Shown piece after piece: positions 1-7,359 of a DNA stretch of 28,961 nucleotides. The DNA comes from CAZXFH01 sp964640055. Lineage in GTDB: Bacteria > Fidelibacterota > UBA2242 > JAFGTP01. The DNA lies in the NCBI GenBank assembly GCA_964640055.1, contig CAZXFH010000040.1, positions 1-28,961 of the forward strand, given 5' to 3'. The position numbers were made by a program, and so were the translations under genes. The notes below the pieces were generated by a model, which worked only from the letters and a program-made list of their open reading frames with translations, had not been told where the DNA came from and did not search any database. Position 1 is the stretch's first letter. Every line of letters starts with the position of its first letter.

Positions 1-81
1 GGCGATTATTGCAGTAGAGATTAGGGTGATTTTCCTTTTTAAGTTGTTATTTTGTGATTTTTTATTTTGTCTTTTTTTCAT
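1..81 (-). CDS. Partial CDS, probable second half-size permease (5' end only)
   Basis: Reading leftward from an ATG at position 81, an open frame of 27 codons runs off the window edge. It begins with a lysine- and asparagine-rich stretch (MKKRQNKKSQNNNLKRK) followed by hydrophobic residues (ITLISTAIIA) that look like the start of a membrane helix. The ATG overlaps the TGA stop of the upstream half-permease in an ATGA arrangement, so the two are probably translationally coupled. Half-size YraQ/ArsP-type permeases often occur as adjacent pairs, so this is inferred to be the partner subunit; only the start is visible and the family assignment rests on context. Confidence 0.5.
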   Translation of the reverse strand, partial: MKKRQNKKSQNNNLKRKITLISTAIIA

Positions 82-542
82 AATACTGTTCCCATTATTA
101 ATGCGATAGCTATAGCAATAATAAAACTGAATCCATTCCTGATAATGGCGAATTTTTTACCCATGGTCTCTATTTCAAGGGGAAATGTAACTACTCCTAT
201 CATGGTTAAAGTTGTGATAAAAACTGCTGCTGTTGCAATTCTTGCTCCTTCTGCTAAAAGAGAACCAGCCAGAGGAAAAGCAACCAGGGATGGAACATGC
301 GCTACAGTTCCCAGTACAGCTATTGATAAGAATCCCTTCCAGCCGCCTTTGCTACCAATCATAGCCACAATTTGATCCTTTGTCATAAATCCTGTTACCA
401 GACTGATAATAAGAATAACCATTATTATTGATGGTAGAATTTTTATAAACATACGCCAGGAGATTTTCAGAGCCTGCCTGGTTTTGTCTATATTTACTAT
501 AGCCGACCCAATCAGCATTAGTAAAACTATGATATTGATCAT
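78..542 (-). CDS. Half-size permease, YraQ/ArsP-type (DUF318-like)
   Basis: The 154-residue protein is almost entirely hydrophobic, with about four predicted membrane segments (roughly residues 1-15, 30-52, 68-105 and 130-154). The central stretch GTVAHVPSLVAFPLAGSLL resembles the conserved core of the YraQ/ArsP permease family (PF03773), whose full-length members are about 300-350 residues; this is half that size. Some members export organoarsenicals or other metal compounds, but no substrate can be read here. It follows the MMPL exporter by 55 bp and overlaps the next gene by 4 bp, so it is probably the third gene of the TetR-MMPL unit. The ATG at 542 has no clear Shine-Dalgarno sequence; the next in-frame ATG is 8 codons later. 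Confidence 0.65.
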   Translation of the reverse strand: MINIIVLLMLIGSAIVNIDKTRQALKISWRMFIKILPSIIMVILIISLVTGFMTKDQIVAMIGSKGGWKGFLSIAVLGTVAHVPSLVAFPLAGSLLAEGARIATAAVFITTLTMIGVVTFPLEIETMGKKFAIIRNGFSFIIAIAIALIMGTVL

Positions 543-597
543 GATGGTCGTGATAGGTATCTAATTTATCCCGGTCTTAAATATCATATAGTCCGTT

Positions 598-2916
598 TTA
601 TTCATCATTATCCTTCTTGAAATATACATTTGAAATATATAGCAGCACGAACATTACAGTTAGGGTTCCAATAAAACTGGTAAACATATTCATAGATACC
701 AGTGCACCCAGGGCCCGATTCGGCGGAAAGGAAGAAATGAGCAGGACCAGAAATCCGGCAATGACCACCATAGCATTAAATAATATTGCGCGACCGGAAT
801 GGTGCATTGTTTTTCTTCCGGCTTCCATTTTATCCTCGGTTTTCTGTGAATATATTTTATAGCGTTCGATAAAGTGAACTGCATAGTCGATCCCGATTCC
901 AATAGCAATACTGGATAATAGAGCTGTCGTAGTACTAAGAGGGATATTGAACAGACCCATGACACCGAAACTGATAAAAGCAGTTATGGTGATAGGAACC
1001 GCACCGATTAGTCCGACTTTGAATTTCTTAAACATTAATGAGAGAAGAATGACGACAATTACCAGAGCCAGAAATATACTCTTTATCTGTCCATCTAAAA
1101 TAAGATCGGTAAAAACCAGTGCGGTGTATCCTGAGCCGGCATAATTAATACTCACACCCAGTTCTTTGAAATCATCTGCATATTCTTCAATCAAGGTGAT
1201 CGTTCTATTTAATGTTTTGGAATCGTCGCTTTTTAACTGAAAAGATAGATTCGCTTTTTTATAATCATAATCAACTACCTGCCAGAGATTATCCGGATTA
1301 CCGGACATTTCATATAAAAGCAGATACTGGGCAATAAGATTTTTAGAATCTGGAATCACATTATATTTCTGACTGTCTGCATGCATAACCTTGTTCATTC
1401 TTTCTATATAATCTGTGATTGCAAAGCTATTCCCTACCACCTGCAGAGAATCTTCCACTTCTTGCTGCATTTTGGACATCGTTTTGAGAATCGCGGGAGC
1501 TTTAAAATCGTCCTTCTGCTCGGCATCCAGGATAACATTTAATTTTGAGGTTCCACCGAAATGTTGATTGATAAAGCTGTCTGCCTGAACAATCTTACTA
1601 TCCTTTTCAAATTTTTCCAGAAAACTGGAGTTGATCCAGACTCTCGACATTCCCAGCACTGAAATTACAATTACGATTATTGCTGCGAACATAGTTATAT
1701 ATTTATGTTTGACAACTTTTTCTGCCAGAGTAGTAAGATTTTTATAAAAGAAATCCCTCTGGTTGGAATCTTCCTGATCTTTTCTATTTTTCCAGCCCGG
1801 CAGACCAAATGCAATTAAAGCAGCTGGAATAAGTACCAGAGAAAACACCATGGCCATCATTACTCCAAAGGCAGTAAAAAGACCAAAATACTTAATAGGA
1901 TAAACCTGGGATGTTAACAGTGCAAAGAACCCTACCGCTGTAGTTACAGAAGTCATAACCACCGGTTTCCACATGCCCTGCAGCATATCTTTGACCGCCT
2001 CACTTTTTGTTGCCCGAGGATTGTTATTCATGAAAATATAAAGATGACTGTAGAGATGGATCCCGTCTGCTACTCCAATTGCTATCAGCATTATCGGCAT
2101 CATAGTGGTCACTGCATAGATCGGGATATTCAAAGCCGCCATCAATCCAAAAGCCCAAATAGTACTCAAAATAACCACCAAAAGGGTAAAGATCGTACTT
2201 TTTACACTTCTTAATACTAAAAATAGGACGACTATAATAACTACCAGTACAATCGGAACCATTTTCTGCATATCCCGGGGACCAAGATAGGCCATGGTTC
2301 CCTCTACAATAGGTCGTCCGGCAACATATAATTTTTCCGGACCTTCATATTTTTCCACCAGGTCTAATATATTATGATAGAACTCCTGGGTAAAAACATC
2401 ATCTTCTATCTCGGCAACGACCAAAGTAGCTCTTTCATTTTTTGAAACTAGCTTACCAAACACCATTTCATTATCTTTAACACTGGTTTGCAAGCTATTT
2501 AAGGCTTCCTCACTCTCCGGCACTTTTTCGTAAAAAGTTGTGACATCGAGGCCCTCTTCGGTTCCTATTATATTATCAGCAATATAGAGGGAGTTTACAT
2601 CGTCCTTTTTTATCTCTTTCATATCCTGCAATGCTTTGGTCAGGTCTTTGACCTTTTGCAGAGTCCGGGGATTATAAATTCCATCTTCATCTTCAATAGC
2701 GATGATAATTCCGTCTTTAATATTGAACCATTCTTCGGCTTTGTCGCTATATACAAAGGCGGGATGATCCTGAGGCATGTATTCGTCCAGGTCGGTTTCC
2801 ATGCGGGTATTATTTTTCATCAGGAAAAAGGCGCCTATAGATAAGATCAAGATCAGGATTAAACTGACCCAGGGTCTTTTTGTAAATTTTGTTAATAATT
2901 TCCCCATTTTTTTCAT
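598..2916 (-). CDS. RND-superfamily exporter, MMPL/HAE3-like
   Basis: This 772-residue inner-membrane protein has the duplicated RND layout: one helix at residues 15-33, a soluble loop to about 215, five to six helices at about 218-375, a second single helix near 410-430, a second loop to about 605, and a final helix bundle to about 765. The conserved TM4-type motifs are GVADGIHLYSHL in the first half and GIGIDYAVHFIERY in the second. MMPL/HAE3 exporters (COG1033) use the proton gradient to move lipids or hydrophobic compounds; the substrate is unknown. No membrane-fusion or TolC partner is nearby, as is usual for this family. The gene follows a TetR regulator and has its own operator-like site 17 nt upstream of its start, so it is probably the regulator's main target. 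Confidence 0.85.
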   Translation of the reverse strand: MKKMGKLLTKFTKRPWVSLILILILSIGAFFLMKNNTRMETDLDEYMPQDHPAFVYSDKAEEWFNIKDGIIIAIEDEDGIYNPRTLQKVKDLTKALQDMKEIKKDDVNSLYIADNIIGTEEGLDVTTFYEKVPESEEALNSLQTSVKDNEMVFGKLVSKNERATLVVAEIEDDVFTQEFYHNILDLVEKYEGPEKLYVAGRPIVEGTMAYLGPRDMQKMVPIVLVVIIVVLFLVLRSVKSTIFTLLVVILSTIWAFGLMAALNIPIYAVTTMMPIMLIAIGVADGIHLYSHLYIFMNNNPRATKSEAVKDMLQGMWKPVVMTSVTTAVGFFALLTSQVYPIKYFGLFTAFGVMMAMVFSLVLIPAALIAFGLPGWKNRKDQEDSNQRDFFYKNLTTLAEKVVKHKYITMFAAIIVIVISVLGMSRVWINSSFLEKFEKDSKIVQADSFINQHFGGTSKLNVILDAEQKDDFKAPAILKTMSKMQQEVEDSLQVVGNSFAITDYIERMNKVMHADSQKYNVIPDSKNLIAQYLLLYEMSGNPDNLWQVVDYDYKKANLSFQLKSDDSKTLNRTITLIEEYADDFKELGVSINYAGSGYTALVFTDLILDGQIKSIFLALVIVVILLSLMFKKFKVGLIGAVPITITAFISFGVMGLFNIPLSTTTALLSSIAIGIGIDYAVHFIERYKIYSQKTEDKMEAGRKTMHHSGRAILFNAMVVIAGFLVLLISSFPPNRALGALVSMNMFTSFIGTLTVMFVLLYISNVYFKKDNDE

Positions 2917-2932
2917 TTCCCGTTTAATTGAT

Positions 2933-2951
2933 TGTTAACGTTTACTAACAT
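2933..2951 (-). promoter_or_regulatory. Predicted TetR operator in front of the MMPL exporter
   Basis: The plus-strand sequence TGTTAACGTTTACTAACAT matches 16 of 19 bases of the site in front of the TetR gene, and both lie exactly 17 nt upstream of the respective start codon. The half sites TGTTA and TAACA make it an imperfect palindrome, resembling the TTAGT-type sites of many TetR/AcrR regulators. A weak promoter (TTGGAC, 2974-2969; TATGTT, 2952-2947) would place the -10 element at the edge of the site. Binding by the adjacent regulator is inferred. Confidence 0.6.
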
Positions 2952-2978
2952 AATAAATAAATTTTTTTGTCCAAATAA

Positions 2979-3173
2979 TTTAACCTGGAAAATTCATTAC
3001 CATTCATTTTTCACCTTCCAGGCCGAACAATCCCCTTGGGATTTTCGGGATTAACCTTAGAATGATGCATGACAACATAAAAATTAAGTTTTTCCAGAAC
3101 GCATTGCTCATTTCTATATTTATCAGGTATTTACAGCACTTTTTTTGAGATGTCATGCATAATCCAGGTTAAA
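2979..3173. repeat. MITE-like segment with terminal inverted repeats
   Basis: An 11-bp sequence, TTTAACCTGGA (2979-2989), is perfectly inverted at 3163-3173. The similarity continues inward to 18 of 22 identical bases. A third, internal copy of the end sequence (TTAACCT followed by ATGCATGACA, about 3051-3074) faces the right arm, with ATGCATGACA at 3065-3074 exactly inverted at 3151-3160. The 195-bp unit has no coding capacity and no clear target-site duplication. It lies between the TetR and MMPL genes. A decayed non-autonomous transposon is the best guess; a structured leader or chance repeat is possible. Confidence 0.4.
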
Positions 3174-3176
3174 ATA

Positions 3177-3758
3177 TCAGTGTTTAAAATTGTTCAATAT
3201 GGTATTTAGCAATTTTCCCCCTCGCTCTTTTAGATCGAATTTATAATCATTTAAATTCCAGCGAAAAACAAGACCGCGCATGGTCCCCTGTATAATAAGA
3301 GCAATCTCTTCAATATCGGATTTATTAATATTTCCTTCCCGGGCAGATTCAGCAAGCAATTCTTTTAATTTGTCAAAGCGCTTATTTAAGGTATTTATAA
3401 ATTTTTGTCTGGTTTTCTCATTATTACTGAATATTTCTTCCGAGAGAAGGATCATGGCCATTTCTTTATTATTTTCAAAATATTCCAGCTGCAGCAAAAA
3501 AAACTGTTTGATCTTTTCTAGGGGATTATCTATTTCGGCTACTTTTTGAGCTAATTCTGCACCAAACTTATTCATGCGTTCCAGAATTTGCAGGATAATG
3601 TCATCTTTGGAATCAAAGTGGCGATAGATTCCAGCTTCGGAAAGGCCTACCCTCCGGGCTAGTCTGCGAATAGTAAATTTCAGGAAACTCCGTTCATAAA
3701 TTATATTGATACTTTCGTTAATAATTTGTTCTCTTCTTTTTTCGCTAGAATATCTCAT
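3177..3758 (-). CDS. TetR/AcrR-family transcriptional regulator
   Basis: The protein is 193 residues, a normal TetR length. Residues 8-55 form the N-terminal DNA-binding domain, with the helix-turn-helix in FTIRRLARRVGLSEAGIYRHF and the typical YRHFDSKDDII that follows. The C-terminal part (about 60-190) is the variable helical ligand-binding and dimerisation domain, whose ligand cannot be predicted. It is the first gene before the MMPL exporter on the same strand, and similar operator-like sites lie in front of both, so it is probably an autoregulated repressor of the export genes. A good vegetative promoter lies upstream with the operator over the expected transcription start. Confidence 0.9.
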   Translation of the reverse strand: MRYSSEKRREQIINESINIIYERSFLKFTIRRLARRVGLSEAGIYRHFDSKDDIILQILERMNKFGAELAQKVAEIDNPLEKIKQFFLLQLEYFENNKEMAMILLSEEIFSNNEKTRQKFINTLNKRFDKLKELLAESAREGNINKSDIEEIALIIQGTMRGLVFRWNLNDYKFDLKERGGKLLNTILNNFKH

Positions 3759-3774
3759 TATAATCTCATTTGAT

Positions 3775-3793
3775 AGTTAACACTTACTAACAT
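3775..3793 (-). promoter_or_regulatory. Predicted TetR operator in front of the TetR gene
   Basis: The plus-strand sequence AGTTAACACTTACTAACAT is the near copy of the site at 2933-2951 and lies 17 nt upstream of the TetR start codon. It starts 4 bp downstream of the predicted -10 element and covers the expected transcription start, a position where binding would block initiation. Autorepression is inferred. Confidence 0.6.
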
Positions 3794-3797
3794 CTAT

Positions 3798-3826
3798 ATT
3801 GTAACGAATTAAAATAAAAAATGCAA
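3798..3826 (-). promoter_or_regulatory. Predicted vegetative promoter of the TetR gene
   Basis: On the minus strand TTGCAT (3826-3821) and TACAAT (3803-3798) are separated by exactly 17 bp, close to the sigma-70 consensus. The expected start near 3791 falls inside the operator-like site. The surrounding DNA is very AT-rich, which raises the chance of a spurious match. Confidence 0.5.
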
Positions 3827-4191
3827 ATCTTTTTTGGGAAAAAGGATTTCTTTACCGGAAAATCTGGGGGGACTATCGGTAATAGGTTTGAATTAATAAC
3901 TTCTGGGTTTAAGAAAATTAGTTTAGCATTATTTTAAATGATCACTGGAATATCAGCAAAATTCAAACTATCCAATTTTAATTATTCGATATATTTGGAT
4001 TCGTTTGTTCCCGGTTGATAATGCCAAAACTAAAATGGTATTGCAAATTTGTTTACTGAGAAGGAGATTATTTTGAAGCAAATTCAATTTGGGAATAAGA
4101 GATTGTATCAACATTATATTTATAAGGGAATCACCCCTGCTTCCAAAAATAATGCATCGGAAGCAGGAATGTTAAGGGGAGGGAAGTAATT
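3827..4191. other. Gene-poor intergenic stretch
   Basis: No convincing gene is seen between the TetR promoter and the end of the dehydrogenase. The stretch is AT-rich. It contains one 38-codon plus-strand frame (TTG at 4073, stop at 4187-4189) behind a strong Shine-Dalgarno-like AGAAGGAG, without recognisable similarity. A 9-bp stem, CCTGCTTCC (4136-4144) with GGAAGCAGG (4159-4167), lies just beyond the dehydrogenase stop and could end its transcript, but no T-run follows on the minus strand. Confidence 0.5.
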
Positions 4192-4960
4192 TTATTGAGC
4201 AACAAAGCCACCATCAACAACAAGGGGATGACCGGTTACAAAAGAGGCTTTCTCGGAACATAGATACATGACAGTATCGGCTACCTCTTCCGGTTTGCCC
4301 ATTCTGCCGATCGGTTCCATAGATTTCATCTGTTTCATACCTACCTCTGCTCCCCCGGTAAAACGATAAATCATTTTAGTTTGGATTATGACGGGACATA
4401 CAGCATTGACCCTAATATTCTGCTGGGCGTATTCAAGTACAGCTGTTTTGGTCAAGCCATTTACTACGTGCTTACTGGCTGTATAGGCCGGAATATTGAT
4501 AAATCCGACTCGTCCGGCAACTGAAGCCATATTAACTATTGAGCCGCCCCCTGTTTTTAGCATTTCAGGTATCTCATATTTCGCGCTATAACAGACACCA
4601 TTAAGGTTGATATCGATTACGCACTGCCAATTTTCAATCGAACAATCGGCAGTGGCAGACTGTTCACCTTCGATACCAGCATTATTAAAGGCGCAATCGA
4701 GCCTGCCATACTTTTCAACGGTTTTATCAACCATTCTTTTAACCTGATCAGATTGGGCTATATCGGTTTTAATGAAAAAGGCCTCATAGCCTTCATCTTC
4801 TATCAATTCAACAGTTTCCTGGCCTTCTTCTTCATTGATATCGGCAATTGCTACTTTGCGACCATTTTTGGTAAAAAGCCAGGGCTGTTGCTCGGCCAAT
4901 TCCAGCACTACCACCTGTTACTATTGCTACTTTGTCCTGGGTTTGTTTTTTATCAGTCAT
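4192..4960 (-). pseudogene. Short-chain dehydrogenase/reductase, frameshifted near its N-terminus
   Basis: The downstream frame (to stop at 4192) carries most of a classical SDR: DINEEEG, NNAGIE, SIVNMASVAG, the catalytic YxxxK in PAYTASK, and the C-terminal VVDGGF. It lacks a nucleotide-binding start. That start lies in another frame: an ATG at 4960 gives MTDKKQTQDKVAIVTGG, then SAGIGRATALAF, the missing TGxxxGIG cofactor motif. The two frames join if one base is removed from the A5 run at 4873-4877, giving a normal SDR of about 255 residues. So either the gene is freshly inactivated or the assembly has a homopolymer error. NAD(P)-dependent oxidation of an alcohol is expected from the family; the substrate is unknown. 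An AGG lies a few bases upstream of the 4960 start. The gene has no operon partner. Confidence 0.8.
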
Positions 4961-5052
4961 AATATACCTGCGTTATTTGGTTTTTAGTTATAGATCGAAG
5001 CTCTGCTTCGTTATTTAGTACTTTTCTCCGGACTTTATAATAACCCGGATTC

Positions 5053-5332
5053 TTGTTGGACGCTTTGTACAAACCACAAAAAAGTAAGTTGATCAATCAG
5101 GGTAAAAAGTGGCATCCAGAGGAAATTCAGGACCTGGGGCAACGGTACTGGCAGCTGCAGAAGGAACTAAGACTGAAAAAAGGAAATTATGGCCCAGCTT
5201 TCCCGTGAATTTGGCTGGGGCGCTGGGCGATCAAAAGGATTTTACGGCAGTAAGCGCAGTAGACTGATCGTTGCTTTTTATTTTGGCAGGCTGCTTTTAA
5301 GAATTCCCTTTTTTATCGGGTGCCCAGGCTGA
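5053..5332 (+). pseudogene. Possible frameshifted remnant of a small gene
   Basis: In the 352-bp gap before the next gene, one plus frame reads like coding sequence: TTG at 5053 or 5089, then KKWHPEEIQDLGQRYWQLQK and ELRLKK. It stops at 5206-5208. Removing one A from the A6 run at 5176-5181 joins it to a second frame reading EIMAQLSREFGWGAGRSK, which ends at 5330-5332 and overlaps the convergent gene by 20 bp. The joined protein would be about 80-90 residues, with a helical, possibly helix-turn-helix-like middle. I do not recognise the family, and the last 20 residues look less convincing. The neighbouring dehydrogenase has a similar homopolymer break. A 6-bp hairpin (CGAAGC/GCTTCG, 4996-5010) lies to the left. 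Confidence 0.25.
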
Positions 5333-5708
5333 GATCACCATATATTTTTATCAAATTGCCGTCCTGAGTCACCTGTAATTCTCGCTCCGGAAAATAGGCC
5401 GGGAGTTTTTTTCTGATTTGCTGGACCACAATATGATTGATCTCCGCTTCCACGGCCGGATCGATATCTTCCAGGGTAACCAGTTCAACATCAATAGAGT
5501 ATCCCCTTCCGGAGCGGGAGCCGAGTCCCAGTGAAAAATTGGCGTTAATGTTGAATAAACCATCATGTGATTTACTGGATGTAGTACCCCGTGCCGGCCG
5601 GGCCGGATGCAGTCGATATCGCCCGGCATATTTCTCTTCCAGATAATCGTCGATTTCGCCTAATAATTGATATAATTTCCGTTCCCATTTTTCTAAGCGG
5701 CTGCCCAT
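5313..5708 (-). CDS. Hypothetical protein, soluble, conserved-looking
   Basis: I do not recognise a named family. The protein of 131 residues begins MGSRLEKWERKLYQLLGEID, a likely helix, then has a basic proline-rich LHPARPARGTTSS, a glycine-rich core (NFSLGLGSRSGRGYSIDVEL) and a C-terminal alpha/beta part ending KIYGDLSLG. There is no signal peptide or membrane helix, so it is likely cytoplasmic. The clear motif structure suggests a real, conserved gene. The start is chosen at the ATG at 5708 because an AAGGA lies upstream (spacing about 10-11); the frame stays open to a TTG at 5783, which has no ribosome-binding site. It is followed by the possible remnant gene on the opposite strand and is separated from the NadC-like gene by 182 bp. 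Confidence 0.65.
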   Translation of the reverse strand: MGSRLEKWERKLYQLLGEIDDYLEEKYAGRYRLHPARPARGTTSSKSHDGLFNINANFSLGLGSRSGRGYSIDVELVTLEDIDPAVEAEINHIVVQQIRKKLPAYFPERELQVTQDGNLIKIYGDLSLGTR

Positions 5709-5890
5709 GTGGCAAAGATCCTTTTCAATTGAAATAACACTTCCCAACGCCCGTAATTTAAGTTTAGGCGGCTGAAATATCAAATTATCCGTAGTTATAA
5801 GTTATTATTTATTAATGTTTTGCTAACTAAAAGCTTGTAAATGTCAGTCAAGGTGGCGGGCAGAATGCCGGGCTGATCACTTCCTGACCT

Positions 5891-6739
5891 TTAATTCCGG
5901 TCAAATATCAGTTCTAGAGGTAAGGGAGCGATCTTGCGATGCAGCTCCTCTACCGCCACATAGCGGAAAAAATAATCGGTGTAAGATTCTTGCCAGTCCT
6001 TCAGATTTTTGATATGCATGATCGGACGAATATGGGGGGCCTCTTTTGTAAAGATATGCTTGATGTCTATGGGATTCATATTCACCAGATGAATGGCATC
6101 AATATTACATTGGTCGGCTTCCCGGAATTGATCCAGGGTGTTGACTTCGACATGAATATGAAGGGTTTTACGCGCGCCGCCCAGGTCTTGATTGATCTGC
6201 TTTATGATCCCAGGCAAGTTTTGATCGGCATATATCACATGGGCTGGCGTAATATGCAGACTGTCGTAAAGGTTGGTGGGTAATAGTTCACCGCCACCGG
6301 TTTGAAAGGCCTGATTATCGAGTATACCATATAAGGGGGATACGAAGCGACCACTGACCAGTTTTTTACTTTTTTCTTTAAGGAAATCGACGGCTGTGGC
6401 TGTATCAGTAGCGATACGGGATAAACGGCCGATGATCCAGGCAATTAGCCGACGGTTATTAAGGATGGCGGCGCCATTTCCCTGAAACTCAAAGAGCATA
6501 TCTCCGGCCTGCAACTGCTCGCCTTCTGCTTTTTGCCAGCTGATCTTCAGACGATCTTGGTAGGGGGCTAGTAAGCGTTCGATGATTGGCCGACCCGAAA
6601 AACGGGCAGCCGTATTTATAATGAAATGGCCGGTGGCATGGAGAGCGTAGGGGGCTACGCTCTCCGTGGTTAAATCACCGGCTCCGATTTCGGTTTCCTG
6701 TATCCACGTGATAAGTTTATCGATCTGCCTATTATCCAT
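5891..6739 (-). CDS. NadC-like protein (nicotinate-nucleotide pyrophosphorylase family), divergent
   Basis: The 282-residue protein follows the NadC fold along its length: EIGAGDLTTESV (about 17-28), the LNNRRLIAWIIGRLSRIATDT helix pair corresponding to the ERtALN...SGIAT region, a GGG near residue 148, and VEVNTLDQF...DAIHLVNM corresponding to the VEVet...D.imLDN strand. True NadC makes nicotinate mononucleotide from quinolinate and PRPP. Here the KTTPGLR segment and the HR after GGG are replaced (SGRFVSPLYG; GGGELLPTNLYDS), so the usual substrate-binding residues appear lost. It may be a regulator or an enzyme with a new substrate. It starts 31 bp after the Spy-like gene and is probably the last gene of the ECF sigma operon. 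It may instead be a ModD-type relative, but that branch normally keeps the lost residues. Confidence 0.7.
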   Translation of the reverse strand: MDNRQIDKLITWIQETEIGAGDLTTESVAPYALHATGHFIINTAARFSGRPIIERLLAPYQDRLKISWQKAEGEQLQAGDMLFEFQGNGAAILNNRRLIAWIIGRLSRIATDTATAVDFLKEKSKKLVSGRFVSPLYGILDNQAFQTGGGELLPTNLYDSLHITPAHVIYADQNLPGIIKQINQDLGGARKTLHIHVEVNTLDQFREADQCNIDAIHLVNMNPIDIKHIFTKEAPHIRPIMHIKNLKDWQESYTDYFFRYVAVEELHRKIAPLPLELIFDRN

Positions 6740-6770
6740 TTCAGGTTAACTCATGAATCAGGTGTTATAC

Positions 6771-7280
6771 TTACATATTCCGATGGCGTTGCATCATACC
6801 TTGATCTTTTTTGTGTTTTTGCATTCCCGGATGATGTTTGCCGCCTTTTCTGCCACCCATGGGACTTTCTAAACGCATCTCCTTAAGCATTGCTTTTTGC
6901 TCATCGGTCAGCACATTGCGCATATCCAAGCGATGCTTAATGCGGAGCTTGAAGAGTTCGTTTTTCTTCTTAAGCAGCTGCTCAACAGCCTTATCGATAT
7001 TACGCTCAGACGCATTATCTCCGATTGATTCTTCCAGCTCGATCCGGGCCAGCTTTATTTCAGCCTGCAAAGGAATGCATTTTTTTTCATGGTCCAGACG
7101 CAAAGAAGCCAGCTGCTCTTTCTGAGCATCGCTCAGATCCAATTTGGACCAGAGCATCTGGTGCCCACCTGTTTGGCCGTGCATCATACCCGGGCCACAT
7201 TCGCGGCCACTCATTTTAGCGGGTTGTGCTAAGATCAAGGCCGGAACTAGTAACATTAGAATAAAAATACTTTTACGCAT
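6771..7280 (-). CDS. Spy/CpxP-like periplasmic protein (LTXXQ family), His/Met-rich
   Basis: The protein is 169 residues with a signal peptide (MRKSIFILMLLVPALILAQ). The mature part starts with a Met/His/Gly-rich stretch, then a helical hairpin carrying two LTXXQ-type motifs: LSDAQKEQL near 50 and LTDEQKAML near 125. The tail (about 140-169) is rich in His, Lys and Met. Spy/CpxP/ZraP-type proteins are periplasmic chaperones or metal-binding sensors of envelope stress, and the His/Met-rich ends fit metal binding. It is the second of two such genes behind an ECF sigma/anti-sigma pair, so a sensor or effector role in that circuit is inferred. A strong AGGAGG lies 5-6 nt upstream of the ATG. The 79-bp gap before it could hold a processing site or internal promoter; none is evident. 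Confidence 0.8.
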   Translation of the reverse strand: MRKSIFILMLLVPALILAQPAKMSGRECGPGMMHGQTGGHQMLWSKLDLSDAQKEQLASLRLDHEKKCIPLQAEIKLARIELEESIGDNASERNIDKAVEQLLKKKNELFKLRIKHRLDMRNVLTDEQKAMLKEMRLESPMGGRKGGKHHPGMQKHKKDQGMMQRHRNM

Positions 7281-7359
7281 TTTTTCCTCCTTTTTTTGAT
7301 TTGTACTTTGGTAAATTTTTTGCTCGCATTTGAATTTAAAGTATTATATTTATTTTCTC

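Noticed and set aside
4996..5010. Hairpin CGAAGC-TCT-GCTTCG upstream of the dehydrogenase, considered as a terminator.
   Set aside because: A short stem followed only by TTATTT, and no confirmed gene ends in front of it.
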